A stretch of 64,000 nucleotides of DNA from 12-FULL-67-14b sp041178345 (GTDB lineage Bacteria > Acidobacteriota > Vicinamibacteria > Vicinamibacterales > UBA2999). Location of the stretch: positions 15,094 through 79,093 of the forward strand of contig JBEGVQ010000109.1 of NCBI GenBank assembly GCA_041178345.1, read 5' to 3'. Positions 1-10,200 of the stretch are shown in pieces. The notes under the pieces are model-generated. The model saw only the letters and a program-made list of their open reading frames with translations. It was not told the origin of the DNA and did no database searches. The translations under genes were made by a program, and so were the position numbers. Positions within the stretch are counted from its first letter, which is position 1, and the number at the start of each line of letters is the position of its first letter.

Positions 1-1795
1 CGGCGACTTCGACCTTCAGCAGCCGCCGCGTCCGCGGGTTGAGCGTGGTTTCCCACAACACCTTCGGCATCATCTCGCCGAGGCCCTTGAAGCGGGTGAT
101 CTCGGGGTTGGCGCGCCCGGTCCTGGTCTTGAGGATCTGCTCCTTCTGCTGCTCGTCGAGGGCCCAGAAGGTTTCCTTGCCGATGTCGATGCGATAGAGC
201 GGCGGCTGCGCCAGGTAGACGCGGCCCGCGGCCATCAGCTGCGGCAGGTGCCGGAAGATAAACGTCAGCAGCAATGTCGCGATGTGATGGCCATCGGAAT
301 CGGCGTCGGCCAGGATGATCACCTTGCCGTAGCGCATGCGGTTCAGGTCGAAGGTCTTGCCGACCCCGCACCCGAGAGCCGTCACCAGGTCGGCCAGCTC
401 CTTGTTCTCGAGCACCTTGGCGGTGGACACGCCCTCGGTATTCAAGACCTTGCCGCGCAGCGGCAGGATTGCCTGGCGCGCGCGGTCGCGGCCCTGTTTG
501 GCCGAACCGCCGGCCGAGTCGCCCTCGACCACGAACAACTCGCTCGTGATCGATCCGGGATTGGTGCAGTCGGCCAGCTTGCCCGGCAGGTTGACGCGAC
601 CGGCAGTGGGGCCCTTGCGCACCACTTCCGACGCGGCCGCCCGGCTCGCCTCGCGGGCCCGCGCCGACAGGATGATGCGCGCCACGATCGCCTCGGCGAT
701 CGACTGGTTGTTGTTCAGCCAGTGCTCGAGGCCGGGCCGCACCAGGCCGTCGACCGCCGACATCACCTCGGGGTTGTTCAGCCGGTCCTTGGTCTGGCCC
801 TGGAACTGCGGTTCCTGGATGAACACCGACAGGATGCCGGTGAGGCCTTCGCGAATGTCCTCGGCGCTGAGCGTCACGCCCTTCGGCGACAGGTTGTGCG
901 TCTCGATGTAGTTGCGGACGGCCTTGCCGAGGCCCGCGCGAAACCCGTTCTCGTGGGTGCCGCCCGACGCGGTGGGAATGCCGTTGACGTAGCTGCGCAG
1001 GCTCTCGTCGGTGGCCTCGGTCCACTGCAGGACCAGTTCCAGCTTGGTGGCGCCATCCTTCTCGAGCGTGAACGGCGCCTCGTGCACCGGCTTGGCGTGG
1101 CGCTCGCTGACGATTTTCTTGAGGTAGTCGACCAATCCTTCTGCGTGCTGGAAGACGTCCTTGTGGCCGGTGGTCTCGTCCTCGAACGTGACCTTGACGC
1201 CGCGATGCAGGTAGCTGGCGACTTCCAGCCGCTCGCGGATCAGCGCCGCCTCGAACTCGACCTTCGGGAAGATCTGCGGGTCGGGCCTGAAGAACACGGT
1301 GGTGCCGCTGCCGCGGGCCGGGCCGACCTTCTTCAGGCTGCCTTGCGGCTTGCCTTGCTTGAAGGTCATCTCGTACTGGTGGCCGTCGCGCCGCACTGTC
1401 GCCACCAACTCGCGCGACAGGGCGTTGACGACGCTCGCGCCGACGCCGTGCAGGCCGCCGGCGGTCTTGTAGTTGCCGGCCTCGAACTTGCCGCCGGCGT
1501 GGAGCACGGTGAAGATCACTTCGAGCGCGCTCTTCTTGGTCTTCGGATGCGCGTCGACCGGGATGCCGCGGCCATCGTCTTCGACGGTGATCGACGAGCC
1601 ATCCTTGTGCAGCGTGACGCGGATGTTCGACGCATGACCGTTCATGGCCTCGTCGATCGAGTTGTCGAGCGTCTCCCAGACGAGGTGGTGTAGTCCGGTG
1701 CTGCCGACGCCGCCGATGTACATGCCGGGGCGCTTGCGAACGGGCTCGAGCCCTTCGAGAACGGTAATGTCTTTTGCGGTGTAAGTGGTGGCCAC
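1..1795 (-). CDS. parE: DNA topoisomerase IV subunit B (3'-truncated by window edge)
   Basis: ATPase subunit of the type IIA topoisomerase that unlinks daughter chromosomes, working with ParC. The reading frame runs from a GTG at 1795 to the left edge of the window, about 598 residues. Visible signatures are an N-terminal GHKL ATPase region (KRPGMYIG, then a DNSIDEAMN stretch holding the Mg-binding Asn), EGDSAGG, ILADADSDG and KGLGEMMP. The DADSDG and GEMMP forms match ParE rather than GyrB, which usually reads DADVDG. Translation ends in LWETTLNP, so only a few dozen C-terminal residues should be missing. A TATAAT box lies 10 nt before the GTG and no Shine-Dalgarno is evident. The partner parC is 17 kb away on the same strand. 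Confidence 0.93.
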   Translation of the reverse strand, partial: MATTYTAKDITVLEGLEPVRKRPGMYIGGVGSTGLHHLVWETLDNSIDEAMNGHASNIRVTLHKDGSSITVEDDGRGIPVDAHPKTKKSALEVIFTVLHAGGKFEAGNYKTAGGLHGVGASVVNALSRELVATVRRDGHQYEMTFKQGKPQGSLKKVGPARGSGTTVFFRPDPQIFPKVEFEAALIRERLEVASYLHRGVKVTFEDETTGHKDVFQHAEGLVDYLKKIVSERHAKPVHEAPFTLEKDGATKLELVLQWTEATDESLRSYVNGIPTASGGTHENGFRAGLGKAVRNYIETHNLSPKGVTLSAEDIREGLTGILSVFIQEPQFQGQTKDRLNNPEVMSAVDGLVRPGLEHWLNNNQSIAEAIVARIILSARAREASRAAASEVVRKGPTAGRVNLPGKLADCTNPGSITSELFVVEGDSAGGSAKQGRDRARQAILPLRGKVLNTEGVSTAKVLENKELADLVTALGCGVGKTFDLNRMRYGKVIILADADSDGHHIATLLLTFIFRHLPQLMAAGRVYLAQPPLYRIDIGKETFWALDEQQKEQILKTRTGRANPEITRFKGLGEMMPKVLWETTLNPRTRRLLKVEVA

Positions 1796-1805
1796 GCGAA
1801 GGACG

Positions 1806-1811
1806 ATTATA
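1806..1811 (-). promoter_or_regulatory. Putative -10 box of parE
   Basis: A perfect TATAAT on the minus strand, 10 nt upstream of the GTG start of parE. A transcript starting about 7 nt downstream would have a leader of only a few nucleotides. No convincing -35 hexamer is visible because the upstream side is occupied by a hairpin. Confidence 0.5.
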
Positions 1812-1841
1812 GAGGAACCTGAAGCGCGCTCCAGGTTCCTC
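1812..1841 (-). terminator. Hairpin downstream of the NYN gene
   Basis: Perfect 10-bp inverted repeat (arms 1812-1821 and 1832-1841) around a 10-nt loop, starting 8 nt after the NYN gene's stop and just before the parE -10 box. No T-run follows on the minus strand, so it is a terminator-like or transcript-end hairpin rather than a clear intrinsic terminator. It separates two genes transcribed in the same direction. Confidence 0.45.
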
Positions 1842-1849
1842 GAGGTTTA

Positions 1850-3364
1850 CTACGCCTTCTTCTTGCGAGGCGCGGCTTTCTTCTTCTCGGCCTTCGCGGC
1901 TCGTGGAGGCAACCCTTTAGGGTTGCCTGACGCGGCCTCGGCCTTCTTCGCGCGTGGCGCCTTTCTGGCCTTGGCGGCGGTCTTCGGCGTCGCGGCGACG
2001 TTGCCGTCGACGTCAACCGGCTCCGCGATCGGCTCGGCCACCACCGGCGGCAGCGGCTCGACCAGCGGCGACGGCTCGAGCGACTCGAGCGGCGGCTGCG
2101 GGTTGTTCACGACGAGGCCCCACCCGTGCGGCACCGTCGCGCGCGCGGTGGCGCCGTTGGCGAACACGCGCAGGCCACCCTGGCGGTCGCGTTCGAGCCG
2201 CAGGATGCCGTCCTTCTGGCACGCGCGCATCAGGTCGGCGATCGAGCCGTAGCGGCGCTCGTCAAAGTCCGGTTGCGCGGCCTTCAGGAACTGCTTGAAC
2301 TGCCGCGGATACATGGGCCAGCGCGGCGGCGTGGCCGCCTCGGCCAGGAGCCGGCGCACCAGAGCGACGCCGTCGCCAAGCGAGGCCGGCTCGGTCGGCG
2401 CCGGACGGGTTTCCTGCTCGTCGTCCAGCTCGGCGCCGCCGGGACCGGAGTCGGCCTGCTCCAGCAGTTCGCGCGCGGCGCGACGGCCGGCTTCACGCGA
2501 CGCCGAGATCGACTCGCTGGGCAAATCCGGGACCAGCGTCGGAGCGGGCGCGGGCAGCGCGTCCACGGCACCCGGGTCGCCCTCGTTCAATTCCACCAGC
2601 GTGCTGCGGCCCTGGTGCTTCAGCGTGACAATGCCCTGCTTGGCCAGCTTGTCGGCAAAGTCGCGGAAGCTGCCGACGCCGTAGTCGCGTTCCGAGAACG
2701 ACGAGTCGAGCTGCAGCAGCGTGCTCTTGAGCAGGCCCAGTTGCGGCGAGACCTCGCGGTCGGCCAGCACCTTGAGCGCGCGCTTGACGAGGGCCACCGA
2801 CTGCTCGATCGGCTGCGTGCCGCTGCCCTGCTGGCGCGGCTGCCGCTCGCCGCCGCCGCTGCCGCGCTCGGGCCGCGGCTGGCTCGGGCGGCGATCGGGC
2901 ACGACGTTCTCATAGGCAATGAACTCGGTGCAGTTCTTCTGCATCACCTGGCTGGTGAAGGCGCGGCCGCCGACCACGAACACCTTGCGGTCGTACTGCT
3001 TCAGCTTCTCGACCAGCGTGATGAAGTCGCTGTCGCCGCCGACGATGACGAAGGCGTTGATATGGGAATGCGTGAACGCCATTTCGAGGGCGTCGAGCGC
3101 GAGGTTGATGTCGGCGCCGTTCTTATCGCCGCCGGGCGTCGGCACGCGCTGCACCAGGCGCACGGCGTGCTGGGCCATGGCGCGGCCGTAGTCGCCGGAG
3201 CGCTTCCAGTCGCCGTACGCGACCTTGGTGATGATCTCACCGCGTTCCTTGATCGCCTCGAGCACGGCGCCGATATCGAAGGGCAGCCCAAGGGTCGTCT
3301 TCACGCCGATTTCGACGTTGTCGAAATCGATGAACACGGCAATCTTCAGTCTTTGATCTGACAT
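1850..3364 (-). CDS. NYN-domain putative RNase with two LOTUS/OST-HTH domains
   Basis: 504 residues. Residues about 8-155 form a NYN (PIN-like, LabA/DUF88-type) nuclease domain, with FIDFDNVE, KNGADINLALDALE and VVGGDSDF supplying the conserved acidic residues. Two winged-helix-like LOTUS (OST-HTH) domains follow at roughly residues 185-260 and 330-405. NYN plus LOTUS is an RNA-binding/RNase architecture also found in eukaryotic MARF1-like proteins; the bacterial role is largely unknown. The C-terminal 60 residues are Lys/Ala/Pro-rich and contain GNPKGLPP, encoded by a perfect DNA palindrome. The ATG start is preceded by a short leader. Function as an RNase is inferred from the family. Confidence 0.82.
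   Translation of the reverse strand: MSDQRLKIAVFIDFDNVEIGVKTTLGLPFDIGAVLEAIKERGEIITKVAYGDWKRSGDYGRAMAQHAVRLVQRVPTPGGDKNGADINLALDALEMAFTHSHINAFVIVGGDSDFITLVEKLKQYDRKVFVVGGRAFTSQVMQKNCTEFIAYENVVPDRRPSQPRPERGSGGGERQPRQQGSGTQPIEQSVALVKRALKVLADREVSPQLGLLKSTLLQLDSSFSERDYGVGSFRDFADKLAKQGIVTLKHQGRSTLVELNEGDPGAVDALPAPAPTLVPDLPSESISASREAGRRAARELLEQADSGPGGAELDDEQETRPAPTEPASLGDGVALVRRLLAEAATPPRWPMYPRQFKQFLKAAQPDFDERRYGSIADLMRACQKDGILRLERDRQGGLRVFANGATARATVPHGWGLVVNNPQPPLESLEPSPLVEPLPPVVAEPIAEPVDVDGNVAATPKTAAKARKAPRAKKAEAASGNPKGLPPRAAKAEKKKAAPRKKKA
1907..1928. repeat. Perfect palindrome inside the NYN coding region
   Basis: A 22-bp perfect inverted repeat (10-bp arms, 2-nt centre) lies in frame in the 3' end of the NYN gene and encodes GNPKGLPP in an otherwise Lys/Ala-rich tail. 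Its CTTTAG core resembles that of intergenic hairpins elsewhere in the window (45267-45292, 4171-4221, and more loosely 61225-61249). Confidence 0.6.
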
Positions 3365-3492
3365 GTAGTTTCGTTACTTTCGAATTAGAGAAACCTTGGG
3401 GGCGTGGAGGCTTGGCGCGTAGCCGGAGTGGCTAAAGGTTGCGAGCCACCAAGTCTGCAGGCTTCCGAGGGGTCACCCAGGGAGGTGTCGCT

Positions 3493-3500
3493 ACAGTATA
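3493..3500. promoter_or_regulatory. Putative shared -10 region between NYN and TPR genes
   Basis: An agtatacc sequence in the 180-bp divergent intergenic region reads TATACC on the plus strand, about 50 nt before the TPR gene, and TATACT on the minus strand, about 130 nt before the NYN gene. It resembles the palindromic -10 boxes at 28049 and 63080. Assignment is by motif and position only. Confidence 0.3.
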
Positions 3501-3544
3501 CCTGTCGGCACGGTGGTTGCAGTAAGGAATGGTGGAGTAGTCAA

Positions 3545-4168
3545 ATGAAGTCAATGTGCACACGAAACCGGACGCTTTTCGCCGCAATGCTCGCCCTGAG
3601 CGTGTGGATTGTGCCCGGCGCGCCGGTAATTTCGGCGGCGGCGGCGCAGAAGCCGGAAGTCCAGCGGCTTTTCCAGTCGGGCAGTTACGAGCAGGTGGTC
3701 GAAGCCGCGCGTGACGGTGACCCCGCGTCGACCTACCTGGCGGCCCAGGCGTTGCTCAAGCTCAACAACCTGGAAGGGGTGGCCGCCGAGTTCGCGCGCC
3801 TCAAGGGGAACGGTCCGGCTTGGAGCCTCGTCGGCGAGTCGGGCGAAGCGCTCGCCGCCAACGACGAGGGCCGCGCGGTCGAGCTGGCGCGCCGGGCCAC
3901 GGAAACCGACGGCGAGAACCCGTTCGCGTTCTATCAACTCGGGCTGTCGGCGAGCAAAGGCCGCGACTGGGGCGGCGCCACGGCGGCGTTCAACCGCGCT
4001 CTCGAGCTGAAGCCCGACCTGGCCTACGCGCATTACTACGCGGCCCTCGCGGCCCAACGCCAACGACAACTGCCGAAGGCGGCCGCGCACTTCGAGGCGT
4101 TCCTGCGCCTTGCGCCCGAAGCGCCCGAACGCCAGGCAGTGCAGGCGATCATGCGCAGCCTGAAGTAG
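3545..4168 (+). CDS. Secreted TPR-repeat protein
   Basis: 207 residues from the ATG at 3545, chosen because a purine-rich GGTGGAG lies about 9 nt upstream and because the encoded N-terminus is a signal peptide (positive MKSMCTRNR, hydrophobic core, small residues before cleavage near AAAAQ). The mature part has TPR-like helical pairs; the last two are clearest, with NPFAFYQLG and DLAYAHYYAA. TPR proteins are protein-interaction scaffolds; the partner here is unknown. It converges on the TamB-Omp85 fusion gene, separated by a hairpin. An outer-membrane assembly role would be speculation from proximity only. Confidence 0.75.
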   Translation: MKSMCTRNRTLFAAMLALSVWIVPGAPVISAAAAQKPEVQRLFQSGSYEQVVEAARDGDPASTYLAAQALLKLNNLEGVAAEFARLKGNGPAWSLVGESGEALAANDEGRAVELARRATETDGENPFAFYQLGLSASKGRDWGGATAAFNRALELKPDLAYAHYYAALAAQRQRQLPKAAAHFEAFLRLAPEAPERQAVQAIMRSLK

Positions 4169-4170
4169 TA

Positions 4171-4221
4171 CCAGAAGGCCAGCACTTCAGTGCTGGCAGA
4201 ACTAAAGTGCTGCCCTTCTGG
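4171..4221. terminator. Bidirectional terminator hairpin between convergent genes
   Basis: Nested inverted repeats fill the gap between the TPR stop (4168) and the fusion-gene stop (4222). Outer arms are 4171-4178 and 4214-4221. An inner 8-bp palindrome is at 4179-4196. A further AGTGCTG at 4206-4212 could compete for the left inner arm. No strong T-run is present. Confidence 0.6.
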
Positions 4222-7200
4222 TTAGAAGATGTGCCCAATCCCGAAGTACCAACGGCCTCCGCTGAGGCTGTTGGGCTTCCGGGTCGAGGTGGTCGGGAAT
4301 TCCGAGGCGGGAATACCGAAATCCACGCGCAGCATCCCGACCGGCGTCGAGAAGCGAAGTCCCCCGCCGTAGCCGATCTTCAGGGCGCTCCAGCTGAACG
4401 CCTGGTCGATCCCCAGCAGGTCTCCCGCATCGACAAAACCCACGCCGTTGATCCATCGATAGATCGGAAAGCGCACTTCCTGGTTCAGCACCAGCAGCGT
4501 TTCGCCGCCGAGCGGCAGGCCAAAGAAGTCGCGCGGACCCAGGCTGCCTTCGCCGTAGCCGCGCACGCTGGTCGCACCGCCGGCGTTGAAGCGGGCGCTC
4601 GGCAACAGCGGGTCGGGCCCAAACTTCTTGCCCCACTGGAGGCGCGATGCCAAGACGACGCGGCCGAGGGGTGCGAACGCGTACTGCTGCACCAGCAGCT
4701 TGCGATTGCTGACGTCGGAACCGAGCCACGACGCCGCATGATCGAGCGATGCCGACGAGAACGTGCCCCTGACCGGCGCCAGCGGATCATCGCGGCGGTC
4801 CCACAGCGCGGCGCTGCTGAGCGAGGCGAGGTTGCTGACAAAGTCGAGCGGCACCACGTCGTTGCCGGGCTCAGGGTCGTAGGTCCGCGATCGCTCGAAG
4901 CGGTAGCCGTAGACCACCTGCAGGCCGCGCGGCCGCCAGCGCTGGTCGGCGCTGAAGCCCTGGACGTCGTTGATCGCGACGATCTCCTGCCCGCCATCGT
5001 CGCGAATGTGATCGCGCGAGTAGAACCCGTACAGACTGGACCGGGCGCGCCAGCCGAACAGCCGTGACGTCGCCAGGAACAGCGTCGCGTCCTGGCGATC
5101 GTACTGATACATGCCGAACGCGCCGAAGGTGAGGGCGCGGCCGAACAGGTTCGGGTTCTTCAGCTCGGCCACCACGCCGGCATTGCGGGTGCTCGTGAAC
5201 TCATCCAGCTCGAGTTCGCGGTTGCCTTCCAGCTGAAGGCCGTAGCGGAACGTCCACTGGGGGTACTCCTGCACCACCACCACGGCCTTCACCGGCTGGA
5301 CGCCATCGACCGCCTCGCCAACCGGCACGGCCTGGACGTCCACGAGCCGGAACACGTTGGTGTCGTACAGGCGCTTGCGCGCCACCGACCACTCGTCGAG
5401 ATCCACCGGCTGGCCCAACTCGAAGCGCAGCGCGCCGGTGAGCACGTCGCCGCGCGTGATCTCGAGACCGCTCGTCTCGACCTCCTGCAGCACCTGCTGC
5501 GGCCCCTCCGTGATCGCGAACGTGAGGCGGACGGTGTCGTCGCCCGCCACTTCCGGCAGCACTTCGACGTCGGCCGCATTGAAGCCGTCTCGCCGGTACT
5601 GCTCCTCCACCCGGACGCGGGCGGCGCTGACCTCGGTGGCCACGTACGGCGCGGGGGTCGGCATGACAGCCACCTTCTGGATGGCCGCGAGGCGGCGCTC
5701 GGGCACGCCCTCGAACTGGACACTCGTCACTTGCGTCTGCGGACCTTCGACAATGGTGATGGGCAGGACGCCGGTGTCGCCGTCGATGGTCAACGGGCCG
5801 CCCGTCACCCGGGCCTTGAGATACCCGGCCTCGTGGTAGGCGCTGACCAGCAGTTCCTCAACCGGCGTGCGGTTGAGCCACGCATCCACGTCCAGCCCCT
5901 GCGCGACGATCGCGTCGAGCAGCCGGTCCCCAGCGAGCGCCTGCTGACCGGTGACCCGAATCTCGCGGCTGCTGACCCGCACGCCCTCGGTCACCTCGAT
6001 CGTCAGCCGCTTGGTGTCGGGCAGCGACCGATCGACCGTGCCCACCACGACGCTGCCGAGCTCGTTGGTGCCGACCAGGTAGCGGCGAACCCGGTGCGTG
6101 AGATCGTCGATCAGGAACTGGTCGAACGCGTTGCGGTGCCAGGCCTCCTCGAGTTCAGCGGTGAGGCTCGCCGGCAGCGTCGTGCCAACGATGGCGAGTT
6201 CCGTGCGGGGGCCGCGATCGACCGTGTACTCGACCGTCACGGTGCCTGACCCCGGCACCTCGACGCGGCGGGTCCGTACGCGCGCCTCGAAATATCCCTG
6301 GGCCTTGAAGCGATCGCGCACCCGGTCGACATCGCGCTGCAGCACCAGAAAATCAAAATCGTCGCCGGGGCCGAGGGCGATCTCGGCGCGCACCTCCCGC
6401 TCGATGGCGGGCTCGACGCCGGCAAACGCGATCGCCGCGACCGTGGGCTTCACGCGCAGTTCCGCGGGCTTGCGCCCGACGCCGCCGCCAAACGTCACCT
6501 GGTGCCGAATGCCGAGGCTCGCCGTGTCGTCGTCACGCGACAACGCGCGAATCTCGATCGTCGGCGTGACGTAGTAGCTGATGACGAAGGTGGTGTTGCC
6601 GCTCTCGCGCAAGTTCTGCGACACCGTGAACTCGACCTGCCGGCTCAACCGCTTCGACAGCGTCAAGCGCGTGGTCGGGTCGGTGCGGTCGTTGCCGACG
6701 AGCGACGGGTCGTCGCGGAAGTCGGGATCCTCGAAGTCGCCGCGTTCGACGCGGAAGGTGTCGAGGCCGATAGCTCGCCCGGTCACGCCCAGCAGGTCGG
6801 CCGACAGGAGCGTGAGCGCCGTGCCGGTATTGGTCTGGCCCAGTAGTTGTGCCGCCAGCTCGCCCGGCGTGCTCGACCCGTCTTCCGAGGTGAGGTCGAT
6901 CGACGGTCGTTCCAGCGTGCCGGTCAAGGTGAGGGTCGCCGTGTCGCCACCGCCAAGCGGCGCCTCGGCGACGATATTGAACTCGGGCCGGATGCGGCGG
7001 AGATCGGTGAACGAGATGTCGCCGCGGGTCAGGCGGAAAGTGCGGCCGGCCAGGAAGATCTCGCCACCTTCGCGCAACGTGATCCGTCCGTCCATGCCGG
7101 GCGCCGCCGCGGTGCCGGTGACGCGAACGTTGACGGCCGCGCCGAGCCGGCCATAGTTATTGTCGACGGTCAGGTCGTCGCTGGTCGTGACGTTCAGGTT

Positions 7201-10200
7201 CAGCCGGACGCGATCGAGGTACGGCTGTTGTGGCGTGGGCGAGACCGGCAGGGTGGCGCGGCGGGCCAGCGCGGTGAGGGTGATGGTGTCGGTATAGGCG
7301 CTTTGCAGCACCCGGATATCGCCGGTCACGATCGGCCCTTTCGGATCGGGGCGAAACGTGATCAGCGCGTCGACCTCGCTGCGGAGTCCGGCAATCAGCT
7401 CAATCGGCACGCCCTGGGCCTGGATGTTGACGGCGCCGTCGAGCGCGTCGACGCCCGATCCCTGCAGCGATCCGTCCAGGCTGAGCGTGCCACCATTGGC
7501 GAGACCGCGAATGCCGTCGAGCACCACCCGCTGGCCGTCGAGCAGGATCAAGCCGTTGAGGCCGGAGAGCACCAGGCGTGGTTCCGCGATCGCGACCTCC
7601 GCGTCCCGCAGGCCCACCTCGCCGTTGAACAGCGGGCGCGACACGGTGCCGCCAATCACGGTGTTGAGGTTGGCGTTGCCGTCGAACGCCAGCGTGCTGA
7701 CGAAAGCCGACAGCACGCGCAGGTCAACCAGGCCCTGGACCGACAGGTCGAGCGGCGGGTCCTCGGCGGCAAAGCCCACTGACCCGTCAATCACCAGCGG
7801 GTTGTGCGCCACCGACCACGAGATATCGGCCACCGCCAGCGTGCCGCGCGCGAACTCGACCCGCGAGGGCCGCTGCTGCTCGACCGGGATGCCGGAGAAC
7901 GTGAACTTGGCGGCATCGACGGTGAGCTCTCCGGCGACGGCGGTGAGTGCGAGGACCGGGACCTCGGCCCGGGCGGTAGCGGCGAAGCTGCCCACCACGC
8001 CGCCGCTGGCGACATCGCCGGAGAGCCGTGACACGGTCAGCGCCTCGCCCTGCAGCACGGCCTCGACGTTCAGGTTCGTGACCGCTTGCGGGCCACCGCC
8101 CCAGTTGAAGGTGCCGGCCTTGAGCGACAGGGTCGCGAGCGTGCCGGCGCGGCTGCCGTTTGACCGGAGGTCCAGCGACAGCGGGCCCGAGCCGTCGAAG
8201 GTGACCGGCACGCCGACCGCCCGGCCCATGCGGATGGCGTCCTGGAACTCGCCGCTGAACTGTCCCTGGAACGCACCGTCGAGTTTCGTGTTCCACTCGC
8301 CCGCTGCCGTCAACCGGCCCGCGCCGATGCGGACATCGAGGTCCGTCAGCGTCACCTCGTCGCCGCGCCACACCACGCTGGCCGGCGCGTTCACGCTCAC
8401 GGGCACGCCGCCAATGCCGGCGTCGAGTTCGGTGAGGTTGACAATGGCCAGGCGGTCGCGGGCGTCGGCGAGCCGGCCCGAGGCGGTCACGCTGCCGCTG
8501 GCAAAGCCGAGGATCTCGGACGAGACGGCGTCGAGAAACGGCGACAACCGCGCCAGCTCCAGGCGGTCGAGCCCGGCGGTCGCGCGATAGTCGTAGGGCG
8601 AGGCGGTGGCGATGTCGGCGGTGACGAGCGCGCCGACCGACGGCAAGCGGACGACGACCCGCGCCTGGTCGCCCATTAGATCCGCGGTCAGGTCGCCGGC
8701 GCCGATCACCGTGCCGGCCTTGCCGCCGGTGAGCGAGAAGTCGACGCGGGCCTGGCCGCCTGGGCGCGCCGTGGTCCCGGTGCCGTCGAACTGCATCGAG
8801 AACATGGCTTGCGTGTCGTTGGGTGCCAGTACGCTCCCCTGCCAGGTCAGCCGATCGCCCTTGAGGTTGGCGGCATAGGCGCCCGTTTCCCAGGCGTAGC
8901 GCACGCGGCCGTCGAGGAAGCCGGCGCCCTGGCGCAGTTCGAGCGACGTGACGTCGATGTCGGCGGCCGTCACCATCGCCTTGGCAGTGGCGCTCGCGAG
9001 CGGCTGACCGGCCCAGGTCAGCGTCGTCCCGGTGATCGTGGTGTCGAGCGTGTAGTCGTCGAACGTGCCGCCCAGCAGGGCGGTGGCGCGCATCGGCCCG
9101 ACGACCCGCCACGCCTCGGGCACGTCGGCCTGGAGTTCCTCGACGCGCGGCGCGTCGACGGTGAAACTCCCGCGCCACGTCTCGCCGGTGATGTCGGCAA
9201 CGGCCTGGCCCCTGATCGTCGCCGTGCCGCGGCGGACGTCGATGCCCCTGATGTCGGCGCGGCGCGTGTCGGCGACCACGTGCGCGGCGGCTTGCACGCG
9301 CCCCAGCAGGGGCACCTCGACCGCGTCGCCGGTCACCTGCGTCTCGACCTGCGGCAGCTGGTAGGAACCTGCCAGGGTCATGGGCACGTCAATCGCGCCA
9401 TGAACGTCGGCGGCGATCTCGGGAACGGGAAAGCCCAGCGTCGCCAGGCCTTGCGCCGCCGTGGCCACGTCGCTCACCCGCGCATGCGCGGGGCCGGTCA
9501 TGGTGGACAGCAACGCGGACTCGCGGTCGATGCGGCCCGCCATGCGGCCCTCGATCGCGGCACCCGGCAACGTGTGATTGTGATCGAAGCGGTAGTCGTC
9601 GCCGACGATCGTCGCCCGGAGGGTGCCGGACATGGGCACGTGGTTGCGCGTGGCGCGGCCGGTCGCGCGGTTGGTGATCTCGAAGCGGCGCGGCTCGCCG
9701 AACTCGAAGGTGCCGCTGCCGTCGAAGCCGGCGGCAATGGCCCGGGGGGTGACGTCGGCCAGGTCGAGCGCGGTTTGCGCGTCGAGCGCCCGCCACGACG
9801 CGGTGGCCTTGCTGATCGCGGTGCCGCCCCAGGGCACGTTGAAGTCGGCGCGAATCTCGCCACCCGAGCGCGGCGTGATGGCCAGCGCGGTGCCCGAGAA
9901 CGATTCGAAGGTGACCAGCACGGGGCCCGACAGCGTGAGCTGGCGTGCGCGGCCGACGGCCAGCGTGGTGCTTGACGCGCGCAGCGTCGTGACGACGTCG
10001 CTGGGCGGTCCGGTGACGGTGCCGTCGATGGTGACCAGGCCGCCGACCGGCACGGGCGGCGGCGGGACCCAGGTCGTGGCGTGCTCGAGATCGACGGTGC
10101 CCTCGAGGGTGAGGGCGAGGCGTGGCGAATCCAGCACGCGGTGGATCGTGCCGCTCAAGAAGGCGTTCAGTTCCGGCGAGACCAGCCGGGCGTCGGCCAA

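Noticed and set aside
3421..3475. tRNA-Ser-like D-arm sequence (GCCGGAGTGGCTAAAGG) upstream of the TPR gene
   Set aside because: No anticodon stem-loop, no T-arm with a GTTCGA-type loop and no acceptor pairing could be drawn around it.
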